Origin: Rheinheimera faecalis
GTDB lineage: Bacteria; Pseudomonadota; Gammaproteobacteria; Enterobacterales; Alteromonadaceae
NCBI RefSeq assembly: GCF_021290965.1
Contig: NZ_JAJOYT010000005.1
Location: 124,001 to 188,000, forward strand
Length of the DNA stretch: 64,000 bases
Reading direction: 5' to 3'
Positions within the stretch are counted from its first letter, which is position 1, and every line of letters begins with the position of its first letter. The position numbers and the translations under genes were made by a program. A model generated the notes under the pieces. It was not told the DNA's origin, ran no database searches, and worked only from the letters and a program-made list of their open reading frames with translations. Positions 36,645 to 43,314 of the stretch are shown one piece after another.

Positions 36645-36785
36645 CTGCAGCCATCTTTAGTGGCTTGAATAGAACCAAATTAGAACAACTGAAACCAAAG
36701 CACAAGATCTTTTTCGGGACGTACGGTGAATGTCATATCGTTGATATGGATGCGGTGGTTTGGATAGTATTTTGTCGATAACTGC
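36645..36785. other. Intergenic region with small palindrome
   Basis: Holds CATATC-GTT-GATATG near 36734-36748, upstream of the leftward HEPN gene. It may be an operator. No gene was seen. Confidence 0.35.
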
Positions 36786-37076
36786 CTATAAAGGTTTAGC
36801 TTGTGCCAATACTACAGATCTGAACTTTTCTGGCAAAGCATTGGGTGTCAGTACATCCACCTAAACTTTAAGCAGTTTCAGCAGTTTGTGGCGGATAGCA
36901 CCAATGTCCAGCATGGTCATTTCTGGTGTTGGGTCGACCAGTAGATCCAAATCGCTTTGTTCTGTGTCTGTACCTTGCAGCACAGAACCAAAGACCCGGA
37001 CATTGAGGGCATGATGCACTGCGATGATCTTAAGGATCTCTTCACGGTGCACAGCTAAAGCATCTGAAGGTTTCAT
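36786..37076 (-). pseudogene. MNT-type minimal nucleotidyltransferase interrupted by TAG
   Basis: From the ATG at 37076 the frame encodes a MNT protein with the nucleotidyltransferase motif FGSVLQGTDTEQSDLDLLVD. It stops at TAG (36861-36863) after KLLKLLKV. The same frame then continues with VDVLTPNALPEKFRSVVLAQ and ends at TAG (36786-36788). This continuation is the usual MNT C-terminus (VDVLTP...LPE), so the full gene would be about 96 residues and one codon is now nonsense. MNT proteins act as antitoxins that modify HEPN toxins. A truncated product, readthrough or plain decay are all possible. It follows the XRE gene closely. Confidence 0.75.
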
Positions 37077-37093
37077 ATCAATTCCATCCCCTT

Positions 37094-37309
37094 TCAACGA
37101 AACCCATCAAAGCTAAAAATCTGCTCTACCGGTACTTCGAAGTAACGTGCCATTTGCAGCGCTATCACGACCGAGGGTGTAAAACGGCCGGTTTCTACTG
37201 TGCTGATGGTTTTACGGGATACACCAATGGCGTCGGCCAGTTGCTGCTGCGACAGCCCTCTGGCCGCGCGCAGCTCCGCAATTCTGTTGTACAGCGTTTG
37301 CTCTTCCAT
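37094..37309 (-). CDS. XRE-family HTH regulator
   Basis: 71 residues from the ATG at 37309. The longer frame upstream is an artefact of a 38-bp tandem duplication. Nearly the whole protein is a Cro/C1-type HTH (RIAELRAARGLSQQQLADAI, VSRKTISTVETGRFTPSVV), ending in FEVPVEQIFSFDGFR. It belongs to the small YozG-like regulators commonly paired with a membrane protein. Three palindromes in the operon promoter at 37867-37935 are its likely binding sites. The MNT gene overlaps or follows it directly. Confidence 0.85.
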   Translation of the reverse strand: MEEQTLYNRIAELRAARGLSQQQLADAIGVSRKTISTVETGRFTPSVVIALQMARYFEVPVEQIFSFDGFR

Positions 37310-37379
37310 CAATTGGTTTCCTGCGCAGCTTCGTCTTGCTCTTCCATCAATTGGTTTCCTGCGCAGCTTCGTCTTGCTC
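37298..37379. repeat. 38-bp tandem duplication at the membrane protein/XRE junction
   Basis: Copy 1 is 37298-37335 and copy 2 is 37336-37373, identical over all 38 bases, plus six bases of a third start. Each copy contains the stop of the membrane protein frame and an overlapping start (TGATG read leftwards). The unit TTGCTCTTCCATCAATTGGT begins each copy. Confidence 0.95.
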
Positions 37380-37838
37380 ATCCAGCACTGTGCGCAAACT
37401 CAGATAAAAGCTGATGGACCCGACAAAGATCGTCAGTAATAAAAAGGGCTGGAATGCAAGCCACTGCGGGTCACCGTTTTTGTTGATTAAGTGGGTTATG
37501 ACATAACCCGAAAACGCCACCACTATGGTTAAGTTGTATGCCAGCGTAGTAGCGCGCTGAAAACGGCTGCGTAAATACTCGTCCTGAAAATCACCGCAGA
37601 TCTCGCGGATTTTCCAGCCGTACGACAGCAGCTTAGGTTGTTTGGTCACTTTGACCAGAAAATAAATCACCGAAAACAACACGCCAAAGCCAAAAGCATC
37701 ACTCACTGCTTTTAGTTCAAACCAAAACAAACTGATGTCTCTTAACAATTGAAAGCCTGTCAGCAGCGCAAAAAACAGTGCGCCGAAGATTGCCGCTTTG
37801 ACACAATTTTCCTGATCTTCGATAGTCCATGTAGCCAT
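37347..37838 (-). CDS. Membrane protein co-transcribed with XRE regulator
   Basis: 163 residues with four hydrophobic segments (about 17-35, 45-65, 98-115, 128-147). No family name can be given. A basic loop (VTKQPKLLSYGWKIREICGD) lies between segments two and three. AAGGAAC precedes the ATG. Its stop overlaps a start codon (TGATG), originally that of the XRE gene, and after the 38-bp duplication that of a 12-codon minicistron. Membrane protein-XRE pairs are common in bacteria; one idea is that the membrane partner controls the regulator. Confidence 0.75.
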   Translation of the reverse strand: MATWTIEDQENCVKAAIFGALFFALLTGFQLLRDISLFWFELKAVSDAFGFGVLFSVIYFLVKVTKQPKLLSYGWKIREICGDFQDEYLRSRFQRATTLAYNLTIVVAFSGYVITHLINKNGDPQWLAFQPFLLLTIFVGSISFYLSLRTVLDEQDEAAQETN

Positions 37839-37866
37839 AATAAGTGTTCCTTTTTTATTAAGTTTA

Positions 37867-37935
37867 GATACCTTCAGGTATCAATATGGAACCTTAAGGT
37901 ATCAATGTCAAGTTTTTTTGATACCTTAAGGTTAT
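37867..37935 (-). promoter_or_regulatory. Promoter with three phased palindromic operators
   Basis: Leftward promoter: -35 TTGACA (37906-37911) and -10 CATATT (37883-37888) with a 17-base spacer. Three copies of a 16-base palindrome GATACCTTMAGGTATC lie at 37867-37882 (perfect), 37888-37903 and 37920-37935 (each with mismatches in one outer half). Their centres are 21 and 32 bases apart, two and three helical turns. They sit downstream of -10, in the spacer and upstream of -35, as expected for autorepression by the XRE protein. Confidence 0.82.
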
Positions 37936-38046
37936 ATTTTTGAGTGATAAGAAAAGAACGCAAATGAAGGGCTGTGGGTTGCGGCAACTAGTGATCAGTT
38001 ATTCCTGCCCCTAAAGACGATGAGCGCAGAGCAAGAGCTGGAGTGC

Positions 38047-38409
38047 TTATGTGGTTGTCGTACTTAATTGCTTGGCCAATTCCTGGATCTGATGTCTTTG
38101 CTGCTGCAATTCCAGCATCTGCTGGTCTATCTCTGTCAGCTTTTGTTGCAGCATAGGTAATAACAATTGGCAGTCGACCGGATGTTGATCGCTGCTGTGA
38201 TTCTGGCGTTGCACTGAGCGGATTTGCTTGAGGCTAAAGCCCATTTGCTGAGCTTTTAGGATCACTTCCAGCCGGTTTTTGCTGTCTTCGCTGTAGTAAC
38301 GGTAACCGCTGTTTTCCCGTAGCGGACTGATCACCCCTTGTTGTTCCAGAAAGCGTAGTTTTGATTCTGATACGTTAAGTAGTTTGGCAAGTTGACCAAT
38401 GCGATACAT
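38047..38409 (-). CDS. MerR-family regulator
   Basis: 120 residues. The N-terminal MerR HTH (MYRIGQLAKLLNVSESKLRFL, cut after 20 would be YRIGQLAKLLNVSESKLRFL) and wing with NSGYRYYSEDSKNRLEVI are followed by a helical dimerisation coil (LQQKLTEIDQQMLELQQQRH). The C-terminus lacks metal-binding Cys pairs apart from one Cys (VDCQLL), so it is not a typical metal sensor. It is divergent from the old yellow enzyme gene, whose promoter has a MerR-like long spacer and palindrome. Confidence 0.9.
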   Translation of the reverse strand: MYRIGQLAKLLNVSESKLRFLEQQGVISPLRENSGYRYYSEDSKNRLEVILKAQQMGFSLKQIRSVQRQNHSSDQHPVDCQLLLPMLQQKLTEIDQQMLELQQQRHQIQELAKQLSTTTT

Positions 38410-38462
38410 CGAATAGACTCCTGCGATAAAAAGTTACTTGCAGGATACTGGCATATGGGGGC

Positions 38463-38494
38463 TTGACTCTCAACCTAGGTTGAAGCTTTACACT
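38463..38494 (+). promoter_or_regulatory. MerR-type promoter of the OYE gene
   Basis: TTGACT (38463-38468) and TACACT (38489-38494) are 20 bases apart, the over-long spacer typical of MerR-activated promoters. The spacer contains the palindrome CAACCTAGGTTG (38471-38482). The divergent merR gene ends its start codon at 38409. Confidence 0.75.
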
Positions 38495-38509
38495 TGCGTT
38501 GTACTTGAA

Positions 38510-38543
38510 TTCAGGCGGGCGGGTACAAGACCCGCCCCTACAG
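38510..38543. repeat. REP-like GC-rich hairpin in the OYE leader
   Basis: GGGCGGGT (38517-38524) and ACCCGCCC (38530-38537) around ACAAG, followed by CTACAG. On the other strand it reads CTGTAGGGGCGGGTCTTGTA, a form I recall from dispersed repeats in many bacterial genomes. It lies between promoter and start codon. Confidence 0.55.
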
Positions 38544-38605
38544 TTGAAAAAACAAAACGCAGTGAAAAAGACTAATGCCAGAGAACAGAACCAAGAGGTG
38601 TAACT

Positions 38606-39829
38606 ATGTTGTTTGAAGCCACAACCCTGCCAAATGGCGTACAGCTGAAAAACCGGCTGGTGAAAGCCGCTATGGAAGAGAATATGGCCGCGGCCGGGCA
38701 AAATCCGTCGGCACAGTTGATTGAGTTGTATCGGCACTGGGCTTTGGGTGGCACAGGCTTATTGATTTCCGGCAATGTGATGATTAGCCGCAAAGCGTTA
38801 ACAGGGCCTGGTGGTGTGGTGCTGGATGCCAAATCGGATTTAACTTTGTTCCACAGCTGGGCAGAAGCGGGGCAGCAAAACGGCACTAAGCTGATTTTGC
38901 AGCTGAATCATCCTGGGCGACAAATGCCAGCGAATCTGGGGCAGCAGGCGATAGCGCCTTCGGCTGTGGCTTTGGATTTAGGCCAGTTCTCAAAGATGTT
39001 TGCCAGCCCCAGAGCTATGACGCTGGATGATATCGCCGAATTTAAACAACAGTTTTTGTTGAGTAGCCAGTTGGCGTTGCAGGCCGGTTTTGCCGGAGTG
39101 CAAATTCATGCGGCTCATGGTTATTTGCTGAGTCAGTTTTTATCGCCGCTGGTGAATCAGCGCCAGGATCAGTACGGTGGCCCTTTAGAAAACCGTGCCC
39201 GCTTATTGCTGGAACTGGTCACTCTGTTACGCCATGAATTGCCTGCCAGTTTTATCATCAGCCTGAAGTTGAACTCGGCTGATTTTCAGCGAGGTGGTTT
39301 TTCCACAGAGGATGCGAAACAAGTATTGTTATGGTTCAACCCGCTGGCGCTGGATTTTGTCGAGTTATCAGGCGGTAGCTACGAAGCTCCTGCTATGCAA
39401 GGCGATAGTCGCGATGGCTCTACGCTGGCGCGTGAGGCCTACTTTTTAGACTTTGCCAAAGAGCTGCAACAATCTGCGCAAATGCCATTGATGGTGACAG
39501 GCGGTATTCACAGGCCTGAAGTGGCAGAGCAGGTGTTGCAAACTGGTGTTGCTTTAGTGGGCATAGCTACAGCTTTGGCTTTGGCGCCGGATTTACCTAA
39601 CCGTTGGCAACAAGGTGAAGCAATAAGCCCGGTTTTACCTGCCTTTAGTTTTGCCAAAAAACCTCTGCAGTCACTGGCGAAAATGGCTTATACAAGATTG
39701 ATGTTACGCCGCTTAGGCCGCGCTTTACCCTTCTGGTCTATCCGACGCTGGCCTCTGGCAATGTTAGTGTTGGATCAATTGCGGTTGGTCCGTTTAAGCC
39801 GTCGTTATAAACAGCAGATGGGGTTGTGA
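38606..39829 (+). CDS. NADH:flavin oxidoreductase, old yellow enzyme family
   Basis: 407 residues. FMN-binding TIM barrel of the 2,4-dienoyl-CoA reductase-like OYE group: KNRLVKAAMEENMA near the start, QLNHPGRQ, the catalytic-loop HAAHGYLLSQFLSPLVNQR with YGGPLENRARL, and the C-terminal FMN-phosphate site VTGGIHRPEVAEQV. It lacks the C-terminal FAD/iron-sulfur parts of full dienoyl-CoA reductases, but has about 60 extra residues with a hydrophobic segment. It likely reduces activated C=C bonds with NAD(P)H. A divergent MerR gene probably regulates it. Confidence 0.92.
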   Translation: MLFEATTLPNGVQLKNRLVKAAMEENMAAAGQNPSAQLIELYRHWALGGTGLLISGNVMISRKALTGPGGVVLDAKSDLTLFHSWAEAGQQNGTKLILQLNHPGRQMPANLGQQAIAPSAVALDLGQFSKMFASPRAMTLDDIAEFKQQFLLSSQLALQAGFAGVQIHAAHGYLLSQFLSPLVNQRQDQYGGPLENRARLLLELVTLLRHELPASFIISLKLNSADFQRGGFSTEDAKQVLLWFNPLALDFVELSGGSYEAPAMQGDSRDGSTLAREAYFLDFAKELQQSAQMPLMVTGGIHRPEVAEQVLQTGVALVGIATALALAPDLPNRWQQGEAISPVLPAFSFAKKPLQSLAKMAYTRLMLRRLGRALPFWSIRRWPLAMLVLDQLRLVRLSRRYKQQMGL

Positions 39830-39860
39830 GATCACCAACAGCGGTTAGTTAAGGTAATAG

Positions 39861-39902
39861 ATGAAGCCAAAAAAGCTACGATCGTAGCTTTTTTGGCTTC
39901 AT
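39861..39902. terminator. 42-bp perfect palindrome, bidirectional terminator
   Basis: ATGAAGCCAAAAAAGCTACG and its exact complement meet at ATCGTAGC with no unpaired bases other than the turn. The A and T runs inside the arms allow termination in both directions. It follows the OYE gene by 31 bases. Confidence 0.8.
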
Positions 39903-39923
39903 GTTCTGCTGGCGTTTTTAAAA

Positions 39924-39950
39924 GTAAAAAGCAGGCCTTAAGCCTGCTTT
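39924..39950 (-). terminator. Terminator of ilvE
   Basis: Read leftwards, AAAGCAGGC and GCCTGCTTT pair around a 5-base loop and run into TTTTTAC. It lies 28 bases beyond the ilvE stop. Confidence 0.82.
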
Positions 39951-39977
39951 GTCGTATGGGTTGAACTCAGCGAAAAA

Positions 39978-40970
39978 TTAAATCTTAGTCAACCAACCAT
40001 GTTTATCTTCGGCTTTGCCCCACTGAATATCGTTCAGGGTTTGGCGTAATTTGGCAGTGGTGCTGCCTGGTTCGCCGTTGCCTACTTTGTATTCTTTGCC
40101 CTGGTGGATCAGAGTGCCCACTGGCGCTAATACAGCGGCTGTGCCTGATAACGCAGCTTCTGTGCCTGGTTTGGCGGCGCGTTCCAGCAGTTCGTCTACT
40201 GTCAGTTCACGTTCGGACACTTTCATGCCTAAGTCACGGGCCAGCGTCAGAATGGTGTCGCGGGTAATGCCGTGCAGGAAAGATGCGTCCAGCGCTTTGG
40301 TGATAATTTCGTTGCCATCGATCAGCAAGAAGTTGGCTGCGCCTGTTTCCTGAACGTCGCCATTCGGGCAGAACAACACCTGATCAGCCTGATATTTGGC
40401 TTTGGCTTGCATAGTTGGGTGCAAGGCGCTGGCGTAGTTACCACCACTTTTGATCATGCCCATATGAGGCGCGCAGCGGGCATTGTCTTCCATCAGCAGG
40501 CGTAAACCACGGCTGCCGCCGGCAAAATAATCGCCAACCGGAGATAACAATACATATAGTAAAGACGTCAGAGTTGGTGTTGCTGCTTTACCAATAGCGG
40601 GTTCAGTGCCGATATGAGTAGGGCGGATATACATAGAACCAGGTGGTGTTGGCACATCGGCGGCATAATGGCGCACTACGTCCACAATCATCTGACTCAG
40701 CAGTGCTGCGTCGAAGGTAGGTAAAGACAATAATTCAGAGCTTTGTTGCATACGGGCAACGTTTTTATCCATGCGGAAAATAACCACAGAACCATCTTCA
40801 TGGCGGAATGCCTTTAAGCCTTCAAAACAAGTGCTGGCGTAATGCAACACGTGAGCGCCCGGGTGCAGACTGATGCTGTCGGACGGAACTATTGCGGACT
40901 GACCCCAAGCTGTACCATCGAAACGGGCCATTGCCATTTCAGGCATAAATACACTACCAAAAGCTGCCAT
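39978..40970 (-). CDS. ilvE: Branched-chain amino acid aminotransferase IlvE
   Basis: 330 residues from the ATG at 40970, with AGGA upstream; eight more codons exist before it without a ribosome site. Fold-type IV PLP enzyme transferring amino groups between glutamate and the 2-oxo acids of Leu, Ile and Val. Length and motifs (HYASTCFEGLKAFR, the PLP Lys in GMIKSGGNYASALHP, EVQETGAANFL-like QETGAANFLLID) match the longer type II BCAT rather than the 309-residue E. coli IlvE. It completes the pathway whose other genes lie at 26-32 kb, on the other side of the accessory island. Confidence 0.94.
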   Translation of the reverse strand: MAAFGSVFMPEMAMARFDGTAWGQSAIVPSDSISLHPGAHVLHYASTCFEGLKAFRHEDGSVVIFRMDKNVARMQQSSELLSLPTFDAALLSQMIVDVVRHYAADVPTPPGSMYIRPTHIGTEPAIGKAATPTLTSLLYVLLSPVGDYFAGGSRGLRLLMEDNARCAPHMGMIKSGGNYASALHPTMQAKAKYQADQVLFCPNGDVQETGAANFLLIDGNEIITKALDASFLHGITRDTILTLARDLGMKVSERELTVDELLERAAKPGTEAALSGTAAVLAPVGTLIHQGKEYKVGNGEPGSTTAKLRQTLNDIQWGKAEDKHGWLTKI

Positions 40971-41343
40971 TTTTTCTTTCCTGCTGATGTTCAAGGGCCA
41001 GTGTAGGCTGGCCTGATTAAAATAGGGTGCGCTTTGTTATATGGGTTGGGCTTTATAGCGGCTGTCAGCTTGGTGCTACGCCACGGCCTTGGTCTATCAA
41101 TTAACCCTGAGAATTATGAACGCCTGTCTATTGTACTCAGGCTTGCTGTTTTCGGCATCAACTAATTGCCCGTTTCATGTTCTGAGTACTGGATATTTAA
41201 GGCTTTACTGGGTTTAGTGACTCATAGTTTTGTAACCTGGCAATGTGGCAATCATCTTCACTACCGCACCTTATTGTTATCAGAGCCTTGTTTTTATCCG
41301 GAGCTGGCTTTATATCCCGTTCAGGTTTTCTATGGATATATGT
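40971..41343. other. Intergenic region upstream of ilvE
   Basis: This stretch of about 370 bases must hold the ilvE promoter and that of the rightward membrane-protein gene. GGCCAG-N6-CTGGCC at 40996-41013 forms a hairpin in the ilvE mRNA leader without a T run. No leader peptide rich in branched-chain residues was found. Confidence 0.5.
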
Positions 41344-41748
41344 ATGCAAAGGACAGGCTTGTTTAGGTTTATGCAACTACTGCTAGCGAGCTGTGCTTTG
41401 GTCTGGTTGCTGGCTTTTTTGCATCATGCGCCTGAAGTGAAGCTGCAAGGGCCTGCGTATCAGCAACTTTGGACTGTGCCAGCCGATACAGGCGAAGAGC
41501 CTTTGTTGCAACAACTTCAGCGCAGCCCGGCCTTATTGTTTTTGCATCAGAAACAACAAGCGGATTACCAGCTGGTGCTGGAATTTGGCAAGCTGGCTTT
41601 GGTGTTAATTCCTCTGACTCTCTCTTTATGTTTTCTGCTGTTGCTTTGGTTTATTCGCGCAGGCCCTGGCCGGCGTTTCAGGCTGTCGTTATGGCACGAC
41701 GCTAATCTGCATAAAAAGCGGCTTTATTATCAGCTTTCACTCAAATGA
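41344..41748 (+). CDS. Small membrane protein of unknown function
   Basis: 134 residues from the ATG at 41344. An in-frame ATG at 41332 and a longer frame from 41245 are possible; no start has a strong ribosome site. There are two hydrophobic segments, one at the N-terminus (FMQLLLASCALVWLLAFL) and one near residue 85 (LALVLIPLTLSLCFLLLL), with a periplasmic loop between them (TGEEPLLQQLQRSPALLFLH). Family not recognised. The S41 peptidase gene follows 48 bases later. Confidence 0.5.
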   Translation: MQRTGLFRFMQLLLASCALVWLLAFLHHAPEVKLQGPAYQQLWTVPADTGEEPLLQQLQRSPALLFLHQKQQADYQLVLEFGKLALVLIPLTLSLCFLLLLWFIRAGPGRRFRLSLWHDANLHKKRLYYQLSLK

Positions 41749-41796
41749 CTGTGTTTATAGGTTTTACAGAACTTTTATCAGTAATTTGAGGTAGTT

Positions 41797-42759
41797 ATGA
41801 TTTCTTTATTAAAAAGGCAGCGCCTTGCTCTGGTGCTGCTTGTTGCTGTCGTTTTTCCATTTTTTGTTCAGGCAAATACCCCTCTTTCCCCAGCCGAACG
41901 TGCGGCCAGTATTGATGGCATTGTTCATATATTGAATCAACAGTATGTATTCCCCGATACAGCGCTAAAGGTCAGCGAGGTTTTGCTGCAGCAAGAGCAA
42001 AGTGGGGCTTTAGCTGATATCACCAGTCAGGAGCAGTTTGCTGACAAGGTTGGTGATTTAATGCGTCAATACAGCGGTGATGGCCATTTGAATTTGGCGT
42101 TAATAGCTGAACAAGGCGGGGTTTCGCATCGTTTAAAAGAGACGGAAGAGCGCAAAATCAATAACTTTGCCTTTGAGCAGGCGCGTATTCTGCCGGGCAA
42201 TATTGGGTATCTGAAGCTGCATAAATTCTGGCAGGCCGAAGAAGCGCATAAAGTGGGACATGCCGCTTTGGTGTTTCTAAGCCACAGTGATCATATTATT
42301 ATTGATCTGCGTGACAGCGGCGGTGGCTCCCCAGAGCTGGTGCAGTATTTGATTAGCCATTTTGTGCCGGAAGGCACCTTGTTATGGGATCTGCTTGACC
42401 GTAGCAGCAAAAGTACAGACCAAATACGAAGCCTGGCGGTGCCTGATTCAGAACTGTTAAAAACCAAGCCACTCTATATTCTGCAAAGTGAAGAGTTGGT
42501 TAGCGCGGGCGAGGTTTTTAGCTATACGCTGCAACAACTAGGTCGCGCCGTAGTGATTGGCCAGACCAGCGCTGGTCTGGCCCACTACACGGGCGCAGCT
42601 CAAGTCAACGACTGGCTTTTTGTGCGTATTCCCATGTTCAGGCCGGTGAACCCAGTCACAGGCACTAACTTTGAAGGCGTTGGTGTGGAGCCGAATATAA
42701 CAGTTAGCTCAGAAATGGCGTTGTACACGGCTTTGCGGTTGGCGAATAAGGGCAGTTAG
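41797..42759 (+). CDS. Exported S41-family peptidase
   Basis: 320 residues with a signal peptide (about 1-26). The C-terminal part is a tail-specific-protease/IRBP-like fold: IIIDLRDSGGGSPELVQYLI, then SEELVSAGEVFSYTLQQLGR, where the Ser of VSAGE is the expected nucleophile, and VIGQTSAGLAHYTG. There is no PDZ domain, so it is of the short IRBP-like type. It probably cleaves peptides or C-termini of periplasmic proteins. GAGGT lies before the ATG. Confidence 0.85.
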   Translation: MISLLKRQRLALVLLVAVVFPFFVQANTPLSPAERAASIDGIVHILNQQYVFPDTALKVSEVLLQQEQSGALADITSQEQFADKVGDLMRQYSGDGHLNLALIAEQGGVSHRLKETEERKINNFAFEQARILPGNIGYLKLHKFWQAEEAHKVGHAALVFLSHSDHIIIDLRDSGGGSPELVQYLISHFVPEGTLLWDLLDRSSKSTDQIRSLAVPDSELLKTKPLYILQSEELVSAGEVFSYTLQQLGRAVVIGQTSAGLAHYTGAAQVNDWLFVRIPMFRPVNPVTGTNFEGVGVEPNITVSSEMALYTALRLANKGS

Positions 42760-42817
42760 AAAATGAAGGGCCTACGGTTCTTTAAGAACAGCAGGCTCTT
42801 GTTTGGCTGCGGGCGGC

Positions 42818-43300
42818 TTACTCGTTAACGATTTCAATCTGAGGTGCATGCTGGCGGAAAAAGTGTCGTACTTGTTGCAGCTCATCCAGCTGAAATATCC
42901 ACTGATGCCCTTGATTCCATGCCAGTTGTAAAAAAGCCGGCCCCTGAATATCTATACGACCAATCACCACTTTGCGTACTGTATCCGGCAGTGGGTAATC
43001 ATCTATCCAAATAGTGCCATTTTCTGTTTTGAGCACCTGCATCAGACTGCCTAACTTGTCTTTCGGAAAGCCATTGGTATGCAAAATCGTAATTGTTAAA
43101 GAACTTATAGATACTATGCACAGCAGTAAGCTAGAAGCACTCTGTTGTTCGAGGCTGCGATAAATGGAGAGACCAAGGTACAACAGACTGAAGGTAATCA
43201 GTGCCACTCTGGCGTTTCTGCTGAGCTGCTTCCAGCCGAGTTTTAGCGATGAGCGGGATGGAGTTTGATTTCTCCAGAGAATTTGGGGTTTTTGCATCAT
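42818..43300 (-). CDS. Membrane protein of unknown function downstream of fic
   Basis: 160 residues. Two hydrophobic segments (about residues 33-47 and 55-72) are followed by a soluble C-terminal domain with TIWIDDYPLPDTVRKVVIG. I do not recognise the family. AAGGA precedes the ATG, 14 bases after the stop of the Fic gene, so the two are probably co-transcribed. A link between them is only positional. Confidence 0.65.
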   Translation of the reverse strand: MMQKPQILWRNQTPSRSSLKLGWKQLSRNARVALITFSLLYLGLSIYRSLEQQSASSLLLCIVSISSLTITILHTNGFPKDKLGSLMQVLKTENGTIWIDDYPLPDTVRKVVIGRIDIQGPAFLQLAWNQGHQWIFQLDELQQVRHFFRQHAPQIEIVNE

Positions 43301-43314
43301 TCTTCCTTGAACTC

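Noticed and set aside
36072-37076. HEPN and MNT genes as one HepT/MntA toxin-antitoxin pair
   Set aside because: The HEPN protein is of the longer RiboL-PSP type with Rx4H, lies about 160 bases beyond the MNT frame behind its own ribosome site, and the MNT gene belongs to the XRE operon.
37310-37381. Longer N-terminus of the XRE protein
   Set aside because: It arises only by reading through the 38-bp duplication in a different frame; the HTH starts after the ATG at 37309.
40971-41343. Attenuator or riboswitch before ilvE
   Set aside because: Only a small hairpin without a T run is present and no Leu/Ile/Val-rich leader peptide was found.
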